Shown here: positions 52,124-61,377 of the stretch, in pieces
How the letters are laid out: every line of letters starts with the position of its first letter
How positions within the stretch are numbered: the stretch's first letter is position 1
From: Ferruginibacter lapsinanis
GTDB taxonomy: Bacteria; Bacteroidota; Bacteroidia; Chitinophagales; Chitinophagaceae
Assembly: GCF_020783315.1 (NCBI RefSeq)
Contig: NZ_CP086063.1
Coordinates: forward strand, 2,220,501 to 2,284,500
Direction of reading: 5' to 3'
DNA: 64,000 nucleotides
Position numbers and translations under genes: made by a program
Notes under the pieces: generated by a model
What the model saw: the letters and a program-made list of their open reading frames with translations, nothing else
Database searches by the model: none
What the model was told of the DNA's origin: nothing

Positions 52124-54883
52124 ATGAGAAAAAAAATAAGCTATCTACTGGCTCTATTTCTGGCAACGGTTTGTACAATATCTGCCAATGCCCAAAGCAC
52201 AATTATAATAGGAAAGGTCGAGAACAGCAGTTCTAAAGAAGATGTGGCTGCGGTTTCTGTTACTGTGAAAGGAGGTACTGATGGTACTTTTACTGATGAC
52301 AAGGGGAATTTTAAACTTACAACCAATCAAAAATTACCACTTACATTGTTGTTCTCATCTGTTGGGTTTGAAATGCAGGAAGTGGTCGTTCGTTCTCAAC
52401 AGCCTATCAATGTGTCTTTTAAACCATCCAACTCATTAGGTCAGGAAGTTGTGGTGTCGGCTTCAAGAGTTCCTCAGAAAATACTTGAGTCGCCTGTTTC
52501 GATAGAAAGGGTAAGCGCTGCAAATATTCGTAATTCGCCTGTTTCGAATTTTTATGATGTTGTGTCTACTTTAAAAGGTGTTGATATCACTACTTCATCT
52601 CTAACATTTAAAACGCCTACCACCCGTGGATTTAATTCTAGTGGTAATGTTCGTTTTAATCAATTGGTTGATGGTATGGATAACCAGGCTCCCGGCTTGA
52701 ACTTTTCGGTTGGGGCTATCATAGGCTTAAGTGAATTAGATGTAGATAATATCGAATTATTATCTGGTGCATCATCTGCATTGTATGGTTCGGGAGGTAT
52801 GAATGGCACCTTGTTGATGAACAGTAAAAATCCTTTTAAATATCAAGGATTGTCATTTCTTGTTAAAACCGGCATCATGCATACCGATCAGAAACAAAGA
52901 AATGTATCACCGTATTATAACTGGAGTGTGAGATGGGCTAAACAAGTATCAGATAAATTTGCGTTTAAAATAAATACAGAATTAATTCAGGCTAAAGACT
53001 GGTTAGGTGCGGATGACAGAAACTACAACAGATCCGCCGGTTACTTTGGAAATGTAAAACCAGGCACAAGAAGCACAGATCCTAACTATGATGGAGTAAA
53101 TGTTTTTGGTGATGAAACTTCTGTAGATATTATGCCTTTTCTGAAAGCATTTACTGGCGGCGGTGCAGTGTTAACGGCATTGGGGTACGATATCAATAAA
53201 CCAATCAATGTTTCCCGTACAGGGTATTATGAAAAAGAAGTGCTGAATCCTAATACATTGAATTTTAAATTGTCTGGTTCATTGCATTATAAAATTACTC
53301 CTAAAGTAGAAGCTTCTTTGGCAGCTTATTGGGGAACAGGGAACACTGTTTACACTGGTGCATCCCGTTATAACATCAGAGATTTCAAAATGGGGCAATA
53401 TAAATTTGAATTGAACCATAAGAACTGGATGTTAAGAGCATACACTACACAGGAAAATGCCGGTGGTACTTTTAATGCTACCGTTACAACACAGTTGTTT
53501 AACGAAAGCTGGAAAACATCTGTTACCAGAACTGCTAATGGTTCGCCTAATCCTCAACCTACAGATTGGTACATACAGTATGTAAATAAGTATTTGTCAG
53601 ATATTCTTTCTTTTGTTCCTGATATGACGGCGCATAATAATGCAAGAGGGGTGGCTGATGTAGGAAGACCAACTTCCGGAACAGCTTCTTTTAGATCTGC
53701 ATTCAATGCTGTTGCAGGAAAACCTGTTCCTAAAGGAGGATTGTTGTTAGATAGAACTGATCTGTATAATGTAGAAGGTAATTATGATTTTAGTTCTGTT
53801 ACCAGTAAAGTTGCCGACATTATGGTTGGAGCCAGCTACAAAAGATATGTATTAAATTCTCAGGGAACTTTGTTTGCTGATACTGCAGGAACTATCGGCA
53901 TCAATGAATATGGAGCTTATGTTCAGGCTATCAGACAAGTGGTTAAAAATCTGAAACTGGCAGTTTCAGGAAGATACGATAAAAATCAAAATTTTGACGG
54001 TCGTTTTACACCGAGAGCAACAGCCGTGTTGACAGTGGCAAAAGATAACAATATCAGATTGTCTTATCAAACTGCTTATCGTTTCCCATCAAACCAAATG
54101 CAATGGATAAACTTACCTATTGGTACTGATCTACAATTGATCGGAGGTAACAAAGCATTTATAGATATTTATCATTTTAATACTAATCCGCTATATGATT
54201 ATGAGGCATTGAGAAAAGGTTCAATAGTACCATTTACAGTGAAAACACTTAAGCCTGAATCAATTTCATCTTTTGAATTAGGGTATAAAGGACTGCTGTT
54301 AGATGGTAAATTGCTGGCAGATGTATATGGTTATTATGGTCAGTATAAAGATTTTCTGGGAAGATATATCGTTGTGCAAAATAAGACGGGAGCTCCAATT
54401 ACCGTTGGTGATACTACAACAGGATATAAATATTCTTTACCAATTAATACATCTGATAAAGTTAAAACATACGGTTACGGTATCAGCATTGATTATAGAT
54501 TGCCTAAAAATTTCATGATTGGTGTGAATGTAGCTTCTGATAATTTAAAAGATGTGCCTGCTGATTTTGTTGCATACTTCAATGCACCTAAATACAAAGT
54601 AAATGCTTCATTGGGTAATACAGGTTTTGGTTACAAGAATCGAATGGGCTTTAACGTGGCTTACAGATGGCAGGATGCTTTCTTCTATCAGGGAGATTTT
54701 GCTAATGGCAATTTGCCGGCTGTACAAACGTTGGACGCACAGGTTAGCTTTAAATTCCCGTCAACAAAATCAGTGTTGAAATTGGGGGCTAATAATTTGT
54801 TGAATCAGTATTATTATAATGCGATCGGTAACTCACAAATTGGTGGATTGTATTATGTAAGTTTTGGGTATAATATTTACTAA
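52124..54883 (+). CDS. TonB-dependent outer-membrane receptor
   Basis: 919 residues with a signal peptide (LLALFLATVCTISANAQ). Residues 27-105 are a CarboxypepD_reg-like domain, as in SusC-type receptors. Residues 110-230 form the plug (EVVVSASRVPQKILESPVSIERV, then IELLSGASSALYGSGGMNG), and the rest is a 22-strand-type barrel ending in YYVSFGYNIY with the terminal aromatic. It imports an unknown large ligand using TonB energy. It is followed after 47 bp by a FAS1 lipoprotein, which takes the place a SusD protein would have. The ligand cannot be told. Confidence 0.95.
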   Translation: MRKKISYLLALFLATVCTISANAQSTIIIGKVENSSSKEDVAAVSVTVKGGTDGTFTDDKGNFKLTTNQKLPLTLLFSSVGFEMQEVVVRSQQPINVSFKPSNSLGQEVVVSASRVPQKILESPVSIERVSAANIRNSPVSNFYDVVSTLKGVDITTSSLTFKTPTTRGFNSSGNVRFNQLVDGMDNQAPGLNFSVGAIIGLSELDVDNIELLSGASSALYGSGGMNGTLLMNSKNPFKYQGLSFLVKTGIMHTDQKQRNVSPYYNWSVRWAKQVSDKFAFKINTELIQAKDWLGADDRNYNRSAGYFGNVKPGTRSTDPNYDGVNVFGDETSVDIMPFLKAFTGGGAVLTALGYDINKPINVSRTGYYEKEVLNPNTLNFKLSGSLHYKITPKVEASLAAYWGTGNTVYTGASRYNIRDFKMGQYKFELNHKNWMLRAYTTQENAGGTFNATVTTQLFNESWKTSVTRTANGSPNPQPTDWYIQYVNKYLSDILSFVPDMTAHNNARGVADVGRPTSGTASFRSAFNAVAGKPVPKGGLLLDRTDLYNVEGNYDFSSVTSKVADIMVGASYKRYVLNSQGTLFADTAGTIGINEYGAYVQAIRQVVKNLKLAVSGRYDKNQNFDGRFTPRATAVLTVAKDNNIRLSYQTAYRFPSNQMQWINLPIGTDLQLIGGNKAFIDIYHFNTNPLYDYEALRKGSIVPFTVKTLKPESISSFELGYKGLLLDGKLLADVYGYYGQYKDFLGRYIVVQNKTGAPITVGDTTTGYKYSLPINTSDKVKTYGYGISIDYRLPKNFMIGVNVASDNLKDVPADFVAYFNAPKYKVNASLGNTGFGYKNRMGFNVAYRWQDAFFYQGDFANGNLPAVQTLDAQVSFKFPSTKSVLKLGANNLLNQYYYNAIGNSQIGGLYYVSFGYNIY

Positions 54884-54930
54884 TATACTTACAACTTAAA
54901 ACAAACATTAAATCATTTAAATTTTTTAAA

Positions 54931-56181
54931 ATGAAATCTATAAAAATGAATTTTAAAATCTTATTAGTTCCGATTGTTGCGGCATCTATGATTTTGACTT
55001 CGTGTAATAAAGATCTGGAAAGCTTTGCAGTTCCTACAGCACCAGTGGTAACTCCTCCAACAGGTACTACCATCTCATCTTACATATCTACCAATAGCAA
55101 TTATTCATTTTTTGATACAGCTTTAAGAGCAACAGGTTTATATGCAGCTGTATTAAATCAGCCGGGGGCATACACTGTATTTGCACCCGATAACAACGCA
55201 ATTAAAGCATTGATAAACGGATTGAATCCACTTGTGCCATTAGGGGCTCCGGATGCAACTTTTATTACGGTTATAAAAGATCCTTCAGTAAGAGCTCAAT
55301 TAACCTCAGTGCTTTTATATCATATCATGGTATCAAAATTGCCAACTGCAAATTTTCCAACAGCATTTCCGAATGCAGCTTTCTCATCTAAAATACCACT
55401 AGATGCTTCAGGTGCAATTCGAATGAATCTTTTTCCATCAGCAAGACCGGGGCAAAACTATGTGAACAATGTACCTATTACTGCACCTGATCTGTTTACA
55501 GGTTCTAACGGAGTGGTACATGGCATTCCAGCACCTTTGGTACCACCAACATTACTTTTGGGACAAATTATTGATGCCAATGCTAATTTAACATATTTGA
55601 AAGCTGCTATAGCAAGAGCTGATAGTGGAGTGGCTGCAGGAAGTACACTTGATGCAGCTACACGTAATGGGTTGGCAAATCTCACTGTATTTGCTCCTAG
55701 CGATGCTGCTTTTAAAGCGGCATTAACGGCGGTAGTGTATGTTAAACTTGTGAGAGATGGTGCCACTCCGGGATTAGCAACGCAAACACAGGCCGCAACA
55801 ACTGTAAATACGCTGGGGACTTCTATATTTACCAACCCTGCATTTTTTAGTGCTCTCTCAGCACAAACCGTAAAAGGGATAGTAGTTTATCACATTTTAG
55901 GAGTAAGGGCTTATGCAAGTAATATGCCTGCTGTAGCTACTAATATACCTACCTTATTGAATAGTGCTTTGCCTACTCATGAAGGGATTAAACTACAATC
56001 TACATTTACCGGGGCTGCTCCTTTTGTAGCAACAGCTTTAAATGTAACAGGTAAAGTTTCGTTGGTTGATGGCTCTACTAATTTCAGCGGCCCGGCTGCG
56101 ACAGCTACAACAAAAGATATAAATGCTGTGAATGGGGTGGTGCATATCATCGATCAGGTATTAGTACCCCAAGGGTTATAA
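54931..56181 (+). CDS. FAS1 (fasciclin) domain lipoprotein
   Basis: 416 residues. An N-terminal signal ends in ILTSCNKD, a lipobox with lipidated Cys near residue 25. Two FAS1 domains follow: about 45-210 (FDTALRATGLYAAVLNQPGAYTVFAPDNNAIKAL ... GVVHGI) and 215-415 (LANLTVFAPSDAAFKAAL ... VNGVVHIIDQVLVPQGL). The paired TVFAPxxxAF and NGVVHxID motifs are diagnostic of FAS1 domains. FAS1 domains mediate adhesion or ligand binding. Position and spacing suggest an outer-membrane partner of the upstream receptor; this is an inference from layout only. Confidence 0.92.
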   Translation: MKSIKMNFKILLVPIVAASMILTSCNKDLESFAVPTAPVVTPPTGTTISSYISTNSNYSFFDTALRATGLYAAVLNQPGAYTVFAPDNNAIKALINGLNPLVPLGAPDATFITVIKDPSVRAQLTSVLLYHIMVSKLPTANFPTAFPNAAFSSKIPLDASGAIRMNLFPSARPGQNYVNNVPITAPDLFTGSNGVVHGIPAPLVPPTLLLGQIIDANANLTYLKAAIARADSGVAAGSTLDAATRNGLANLTVFAPSDAAFKAALTAVVYVKLVRDGATPGLATQTQAATTVNTLGTSIFTNPAFFSALSAQTVKGIVVYHILGVRAYASNMPAVATNIPTLLNSALPTHEGIKLQSTFTGAAPFVATALNVTGKVSLVDGSTNFSGPAATATTKDINAVNGVVHIIDQVLVPQGL

Positions 56182-56195
56182 AAATATAGTATAAA

Positions 56196-56230
56196 TAAAA
56201 AGGCCCCGATAATTCGGGGCCTTTTTATTT
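56196..56230. terminator. Bidirectional terminator between FAS1 and plsC genes
   Basis: AAAAAGGCCCCGA, loop ATAA-type, TCGGGGCCTTTTT. With A on one side and T on the other it fits both converging genes. Confidence 0.92.
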
Positions 56231-56237
56231 ATAACAA

Positions 56238-56972
56238 TTACAGTTTACTTTTCTGGAGATAAAAAGTCTTCATTATTTCAAAAACTTTTTCTTTCAGATC
56301 TTTGGTATTGGTCTGTTCACTTGAAACAGGAGGTAAGAAGGTCATGGATAATTTTGTAGGCAGCAAATAAAAAGATTTATCAATGGGCATAGCTTCTTTT
56401 GTACCGGTAATGATGCAAGGCATGATCTCTTTCTTTGTATCAATTGCCAATTTAAAACCACCATCGAAAAATGCCTTTAATGGCTCTTTAGTTCTGTTAC
56501 GGGTACCTTCGGGATATATGCACATATTCATTCCCGTTAGCATAACATTTTTCATAGCGTCAAAACTTCTTCTTCTGCTTTGATCATTATTTCTATCCAC
56601 CAGCACTGATCCTTTTTTATAGAATAATCCAAATATTGGCACTTTAGCAAAAGAGGCTTTGGCAATTGTTTTATTGGGGCCGGGTACATAGGGTGCAGAT
56701 AGCGGAACATCTAACAAGGCATTGTGATTAAAAAGGATGACATAATTGTGTCCTGCTTTAAAGTGCTCTTTACCTTTTACTTTTACAGGGCACCCAATTA
56801 GCCTGAGCCACACACTCATCCATACCCTGGACACGCCTATAAAATAACTCTGCCCTTTAGGGTCAGGAATAAAGTAAGCGATCATAGATGGGATGAATAT
56901 GATAAGAAACGTAACAACGAAACTGATTAACCCCCAAAGGGCCCATATTCTTGCAAAAATATTTTTGATCAT
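56238..56972 (-). CDS. plsC: 1-acyl-glycerol-3-phosphate acyltransferase (PlsC family)
   Basis: 244 residues, two N-terminal membrane helices. It acylates lysophosphatidic acid in phospholipid synthesis. The catalytic NHxxxxD reads FNHNALLDVP (about residue 80), the second motif is around FYKKGSVLVDRNN, and the third is YPEGTRNR (near 155). Some close members acylate other lipids, so the substrate is by family. The gene starts 14 bp after ung, with which it is probably co-transcribed. Confidence 0.93.
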   Translation of the reverse strand: MIKNIFARIWALWGLISFVVTFLIIFIPSMIAYFIPDPKGQSYFIGVSRVWMSVWLRLIGCPVKVKGKEHFKAGHNYVILFNHNALLDVPLSAPYVPGPNKTIAKASFAKVPIFGLFYKKGSVLVDRNNDQSRRRSFDAMKNVMLTGMNMCIYPEGTRNRTKEPLKAFFDGGFKLAIDTKKEIMPCIITGTKEAMPIDKSFYLLPTKLSMTFLPPVSSEQTNTKDLKEKVFEIMKTFYLQKSKL

Positions 56973-56986
56973 TATTAAGTTATAAT

Positions 56987-57688
56987 TTAAGGAGTTAATA
57001 ATTTCCAGTCTATTGGTGCATATCCATCCTGTACAAGCAATTCATTAGTTTTTGAAAAATGTTTGCAACCAAAAAAGCCTTTATCTGCACTAAATGGAGA
57101 AGGGTGAGCAGCTTTCAGAATATGATGTTTGGTTTCATCGATCAATATTTGTTTTTCCTGTGCAAATTTTCCCCATAATAAAAAGACAACACCCTTTTTT
57201 TCATCAGAGATTTTTTGAATAACGGCATCAGTAAAATTCATCCAGCCAATTTTTTGATGACTGGCCGGTTCATTTGCCCGTACGGTAAGAATGGCGTTAA
57301 GCAGTAGTACTCCTTGCTCTGCCCATGAAGTAAGATTGCCGTATGCTGCCGGCATAGCTACTCCTATATCTTTCTGTATTTCTTTATAGATATTTACCAA
57401 TGAGGGCGGCGGTTTAATACCATTGGGGACAGAAAAGCTTAAACCATGAGCCTGTCCGGGATTGTGGTAGGGATCTTGCCCCAATATTACAACTCTTACT
57501 TTATCAAAAGGCGTTTGGTTAAATGCATTAAAAATTAATGGCCCCGGTGGATAAATGGTTTTGCCGGCAGCTCTTTCAGTTTTTAAAAAAGTAACGATCT
57601 CAAGAAAATACGGCTTGGTAAATTCATTTTTCAATACCTCTTTCCACGAGGGCTCCATTTTTACATCCATTTTTTCAGAAATTTTCAT
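56987..57688 (-). CDS. ung: Uracil-DNA glycosylase
   Basis: 233 residues from ATG 57688 ([15 protein letters not shown]); the frame is open 11 codons further with an alternative ATG. It removes uracil from DNA. Family-1 motifs are complete: [13 protein letters not shown] (catalytic D72) and [15 protein letters not shown] (catalytic His near 193), and the uracil-pocket Asn region [10 protein letters not shown]. Its nearest promoter-like text on the minus strand is a TAGCTTTTG box around 57696-57704. First gene of a likely ung-plsC pair. Confidence 0.96.
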   Translation of the reverse strand: MKISEKMDVKMEPSWKEVLKNEFTKPYFLEIVTFLKTERAAGKTIYPPGPLIFNAFNQTPFDKVRVVILGQDPYHNPGQAHGLSFSVPNGIKPPPSLVNIYKEIQKDIGVAMPAAYGNLTSWAEQGVLLLNAILTVRANEPASHQKIGWMNFTDAVIQKISDEKKGVVFLLWGKFAQEKQILIDETKHHILKAAHPSPFSADKGFFGCKHFSKTNELLVQDGYAPIDWKLLTP

Positions 57689-57765
57689 AAAAGTACAAAA
57701 GCTAAATTTGTTGAACGACATTAATTGTAAAACTGTGAAATCCTTATGTAGCGTGGGTAATAAAA

Positions 57766-57796
57766 TTTTGAAAGTACGTTGAAAATACTAACTTAG
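57766..57796 (+). promoter_or_regulatory. Promoter of the T9SS protein gene
   Basis: TTTTG (57766-57770), 18 bp, TAACTTAG (57789-57796), one base off TAnnTTTG. The ATG is 30 bp downstream. Confidence 0.4.
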
Positions 57797-57826
57797 TGTT
57801 CTGTTTATGTCATAAAATTTGTTAGC

Positions 57827-58966
57827 ATGAAAAAATATTTACTTCTTCTTTTTACATTCTTTCTTTTTGTTTTTTCTTCCAAAGCAGAGTTCGGAATATT
57901 CGCTTCTGCTGTGTATATCAATGTAAATGGCAGTTCTCAATTCTATAATACACAATTGAATGGCATCAATTCTATTGGTACTGTAGATTTTGGAGGCAAT
58001 TTGGGGAGTTTTACTGCCAATACGGGAACACTGAGTTTACGTGGAGCGGAAATTAAAACATTCAAAGACCCTGGGAGCAATGTATGCGGAGGTACACTGT
58101 ATTACACTGTTTATCCAAAAGGGAATCGGCCGGTATCACCAACTTTTACAGCCATTGGACTTGGTTTTTATTGCGATTGTAATGGAGATGGAACTTTTAA
58201 TAGTTGTGGTGGAGGAACATGTACTATAGGTAGAGATCAAAAATGGCAGAAAGTAAATGACTCTAAAGATCTTACACAATTATCCGCCGGTGATTATACG
58301 TTGGAATTATATTATCAGATCCCGGGCTCATCATCTTCATCAAGTGAATGTGGAGAATTCAGGTTCGACAGTAATTTGGGTAATAACTATACTGCAGATT
58401 TTACTATTCTTCAAAACTTGGCGGTTAATTTTTCTGGTCTTTCGGGGCTGGCAAATAACAATGGTATATTATTAAAATGGAGCATCGAAAATGATGTTGA
58501 TATTATTCGTTACGAGATAGAACGTTCAGCTAATGGAATTGATTTTAGTACACTAGGTGCTGTATCTTCTGCAAAATCGAGATTGCCTTATAATTATTCC
58601 ATGATGGATAAAAATCCTCTTTCCGGCAATGGCTTTTATAGAATTAAATTTTACGAGTTAGATAATAGTATTAGCTATTCTAATGTTTATAGGATGACAT
58701 GGAATGTTTCCGGCAATGATCTGCAGGTGATCTTTAACCAGTCATCTTCTGCATTAACGATCAGATCCGGAATTGTACCCAAAGGGAAATACCAACTTAA
58801 TATTATTAATTACATCGGGCAACAGGTTCTAAGTTCTCCTGTTAATTACAATGGTACTGAAAACAGTATTACTATTGATTTTCCTAAAAAGTTATCGGCG
58901 GGGGCATACAAAATTTTGCTTTTAAATAATGAATTGAGTTACAAGGGAAGTTTTTTAGTTAGATAA
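57827..58966 (+). CDS. T9SS-secreted protein with fibronectin-like region
   Basis: 379 residues with a signal peptide (LLLLFTFFLFVFSSKAE). Residues 20-190 are an unrecognised domain with five to six Cys in short spacing (GFYCDCNGDGTFNSCGGGTCTIG), perhaps metal or disulfide-stabilised. Residues 200-290 show the text common before T9SS tails (GILLKWSIENDVDIIRYEIERSANGIDFSTLG, FYRIKFYELDNS). From about 300 there is a T9SS type A-like sorting domain ending GAYKILLLNNELSYKGSFLVR. Predicted to reach the surface or medium. Function unknown. Confidence 0.8.
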   Translation: MKKYLLLLFTFFLFVFSSKAEFGIFASAVYINVNGSSQFYNTQLNGINSIGTVDFGGNLGSFTANTGTLSLRGAEIKTFKDPGSNVCGGTLYYTVYPKGNRPVSPTFTAIGLGFYCDCNGDGTFNSCGGGTCTIGRDQKWQKVNDSKDLTQLSAGDYTLELYYQIPGSSSSSSECGEFRFDSNLGNNYTADFTILQNLAVNFSGLSGLANNNGILLKWSIENDVDIIRYEIERSANGIDFSTLGAVSSAKSRLPYNYSMMDKNPLSGNGFYRIKFYELDNSISYSNVYRMTWNVSGNDLQVIFNQSSSALTIRSGIVPKGKYQLNIINYIGQQVLSSPVNYNGTENSITIDFPKKLSAGAYKILLLNNELSYKGSFLVR

Positions 58967-58985
58967 CATTATATAAATTTCTGAT

Positions 58986-59022
58986 AATAACAAAGCCCCG
59001 AGTAATTCGGGGCTTTGTTATT
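58986..59022 (+). terminator. Terminator after the T9SS protein gene
   Basis: AATAACAAAGCCCCGA and TCGGGGCTTTGTTATT: a perfect 16-bp stem with loop GTAAT. Confidence 0.92.
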
Positions 59023-59102
59023 CAGTAATTATATCGGTCGAAACTTTTACCGACGTTTTCCCCCATCTTACCGAGTTTTTATGGCAGATCGCCTAATCGA
59101 TG

Positions 59103-59133
59103 TTTAGTAGAGATCAAAACCATATTAGCTTTG
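59103..59133 (+). promoter_or_regulatory. Promoter of the LiaF-like/LytST operon
   Basis: TTTA (59103-59106), 19 bp, TAGCTTTG (59126-59133). The second box matches TAnnTTTG exactly and the first is one base off TTTG. The ATG is 34 bp downstream. Confidence 0.65.
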
Positions 59134-59167
59134 ATTTATTAATTCAAAACAAACAAAATTTTACACA

Positions 59168-59935
59168 ATGGAAGACAATATGAATAATAATAAAATGCGT
59201 AGGGTAAATGAGAACAGATTTGTCGGAGGACTTATCATCATAGGTATTGGTGTTGTGTTATTGGCCGATAAAATGGGAGTGGCTTTTCCTCAGTGGCTAT
59301 TAACCTGGCCAATGCTTTTGATCGTAATAGGCATTTTTAAAGGATTTAAAAGTAATTTTAGAAGCTTTGGCTGGTTGATATTGGTGGCAGTAGGTGGTAT
59401 TTTTTTGTGGGATAATATAGTGCCTGGTGTTGACTTAAAAAAATTCGTTGTTCCGATAATCCTGATAGCAGTTGGGTTGTTGTATATTTTTAAACCAAAA
59501 TCCAAATGGAGGGAAAACAGAGAAAGATGCCGTGAGCAATGGCGACAAAGACATCAGGGGGCTGTGGATACATCATGGGAAGAATCAAGTCCGTTAAACG
59601 ATGATCACTTAGATATTAAATCTGTTTTTAGCGGACTAAAAAGGACTGTCTTATCTAAATCCTTTAAAGGAGGGAGGATATCATGTGTTTTTGGTGGAGT
59701 GGAATTGAATCTTTCGCAGGCTGATATACAAGGCAACGCAATACTAAGGCTGGAAGAAGTATTTGGAGGAATTAAATTAGTAGTGCCACCAAACTGGACA
59801 ATAAAAAATGAGATCGAAGGCGTATTTCATGGAGTGGATGATGAAAGAAATAACCAGTCGCAGGTTGATCCGAACAAAGTGCTTGTTCTGCAGGGAAGTG
59901 CGGTGTTTGCAGGTATTGAAATAAGAAGCTATTGA
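59168..59935 (+). CDS. LiaF-like / DUF5668 membrane protein
   Basis: 255 residues. Four short membrane helices in the first 110 residues (RFVGGLIIIGIGVVLLADKMG; WPMLLIVIGIFKGFK; GWLILVAVGGIFLWDNIVPG; VVPIILIAVGLLYIFKPKS) are typical of DUF5668. A charged linker precedes a LiaF-type C-terminal beta domain (SFKGGRISCVFGGVELNLSQADI, EVFGGIKLVVPPNWT, GSAVFAGIEIRSY). In Firmicutes LiaF restrains the LiaRS cell-envelope stress kinase. Here it is the first gene of an operon ending in a LytS-LytT pair, so a similar restraint of the kinase is an attractive but untested inference. Confidence 0.88.
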   Translation: MEDNMNNNKMRRVNENRFVGGLIIIGIGVVLLADKMGVAFPQWLLTWPMLLIVIGIFKGFKSNFRSFGWLILVAVGGIFLWDNIVPGVDLKKFVVPIILIAVGLLYIFKPKSKWRENRERCREQWRQRHQGAVDTSWEESSPLNDDHLDIKSVFSGLKRTVLSKSFKGGRISCVFGGVELNLSQADIQGNAILRLEEVFGGIKLVVPPNWTIKNEIEGVFHGVDDERNNQSQVDPNKVLVLQGSAVFAGIEIRSY

Positions 59936-59971
59936 TCGAAAGATCATTTACCAAAACCAAATAACTATTTT

Positions 59972-60331
59972 ATGAACTGGTATCTTACAAAAATTATTTA
60001 TCAGATTATTTGTGATAAAGGAATACACACGCCTCAATTTGATGAACAATTAAGACTGATCTATGCAGAGGATGATCTGCATGCATTTCAAAAAGCCAGA
60101 TTACTTGGAGAAAGAGAAGAAGATAATTTTATGAATAACAGTAATCGGCCGGTTTACTGGAAATTTATAGATGTGCCGGAAATGCATAAATTAAATACCT
60201 TAGTGGACGGTGTTGAAATGTATTCCAAGATAAAGGAGGAAGAAGATGCGGATATATTTATCAGAACAACAAAGTTAAAAGCCAAACATTTGTTCGAAGA
60301 CTGTACAGTCAACACCATCAAATTAAATTAA
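59972..60331 (+). CDS. DUF4288 family small protein
   Basis: 119 residues. MNWYLTKIIYQIICDKGIHTPQFDEQLRLIYAEDDLHAFQKA is the DUF4288 opening, with WKFIDVPEMHKLN following. Cytoplasmic, alpha/beta. Its function is unknown. It sits 36 bp after the LiaF-like gene and ends 5 bp before the kinase start, so it is part of the same operon. Confidence 0.85.
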   Translation: MNWYLTKIIYQIICDKGIHTPQFDEQLRLIYAEDDLHAFQKARLLGEREEDNFMNNSNRPVYWKFIDVPEMHKLNTLVDGVEMYSKIKEEEDADIFIRTTKLKAKHLFEDCTVNTIKLN

Positions 60332-60336
60332 TCATT

Positions 60337-61377
60337 TTGTCAAAGTCCTTATTGTCATCAAGAGCAAGCCTGGTAGCATTTAGTGCCTGGTGGTTGGTGT
60401 GGAGTCTTGTGCAGTGGATTGTTTTATTGCAGTTAGGGGTTACCCAATTGCAGGCTATTACTGATAGTTTACTAAGCAATGTTTTATTGGGAGGATCTTG
60501 TTTTCTTATTATCAGTAACATGCGTTACTATTTGCCCAAACATGAAAAGTATTGGTATATCATTACGGTAAGTTTTGTACTGAGTTTTGTATGGTTGATA
60601 ATGATACGTGCCGCGTTATATTTTCTTTTTAAAAATGATGAGCAGTATTTATTCGCATTAAAACAATCATCCATATTGCGCTATGGCGTTGGTTTTTTAA
60701 TGATCAGTTGCATTTCCACCATCAGCTTATTGTGGTACACACAACAGGATCAGTTGAAATCAGGTAATCAACAAAAAGAGATAGAACAATTGGCAAAGGA
60801 TGCAGAGTTATTTAAATTAAGACAGCAGTTACAACCTCATTTTTTATTCAATAGTTTAAATTCTATTAGTGCTTTAATTGGCAGCCAGCCGGAAAAAGCC
60901 AGGAATATGATACAGCAACTGTCGGATTTTTTAAGAGGCACACTTAAAAGAGAGGAGCATCAATGGAATAGTTTGCACGAAGAGATCCAATATTTGGAAC
61001 TCTACCTGGATATAGAAAAAGTAAGATTCGGTCATCGGTTGCAAACAGAGATATTTGTAGAGGACGGGGTAGAATCATTGCAGTTACCTGCTTTGCTATT
61101 ACAACCTGCGGTTGAAAATGCGATCAAATTCGGATTGTATGACACTATTGGAGAAGTGGTGATACATATCAGTGCAAAACAAAGAAATAATTTATTGGAG
61201 ATCGTTATTCAAAATCCCTTTGATGAAGAAACCGCATTGCCATCAAAAGGAACAGGTTTTGGATTGGCCTCTATTCAACGGCGTTTATTTTTATTGTTTG
61301 AAAGAAATGACCTGTTGAAAACGAACGTTGAAAATAATATATTCATTACTACTATTTTGATTCCGCAAAAGAAATGA
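60337..61377 (+). CDS. LytS-type sensor histidine kinase
   Basis: 346 residues from a TTG at 60337, 5 bp after the previous stop; no ATG fits before the first helix. Four membrane segments (about 8-30, 40-60, 70-95, 110-130) and a short coiled coil are followed by a His_kinase domain. The phosphorylated His is H168 in LQPHFLFNSLNSISAL. The ATP-binding half shows LPALLLQPAVENAIKFG (N box) and GTGFGLASIQRRL (G box). It phosphorylates the LytTR regulator encoded by the next gene, with which it overlaps by 4 bp (ATGA). Confidence 0.95.
   Translation: MSKSLLSSRASLVAFSAWWLVWSLVQWIVLLQLGVTQLQAITDSLLSNVLLGGSCFLIISNMRYYLPKHEKYWYIITVSFVLSFVWLIMIRAALYFLFKNDEQYLFALKQSSILRYGVGFLMISCISTISLLWYTQQDQLKSGNQQKEIEQLAKDAELFKLRQQLQPHFLFNSLNSISALIGSQPEKARNMIQQLSDFLRGTLKREEHQWNSLHEEIQYLELYLDIEKVRFGHRLQTEIFVEDGVESLQLPALLLQPAVENAIKFGLYDTIGEVVIHISAKQRNNLLEIVIQNPFDEETALPSKGTGFGLASIQRRLFLLFERNDLLKTNVENNIFITTILIPQKK

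Noticed and set aside
56853..56862. CCCTTTAGGG as another copy of the 25-bp repeat
   Set aside because: Only the short core matches, the CGGAGGGGG part is missing, and it lies in plsC coding sequence (Pro-Lys-Gly).
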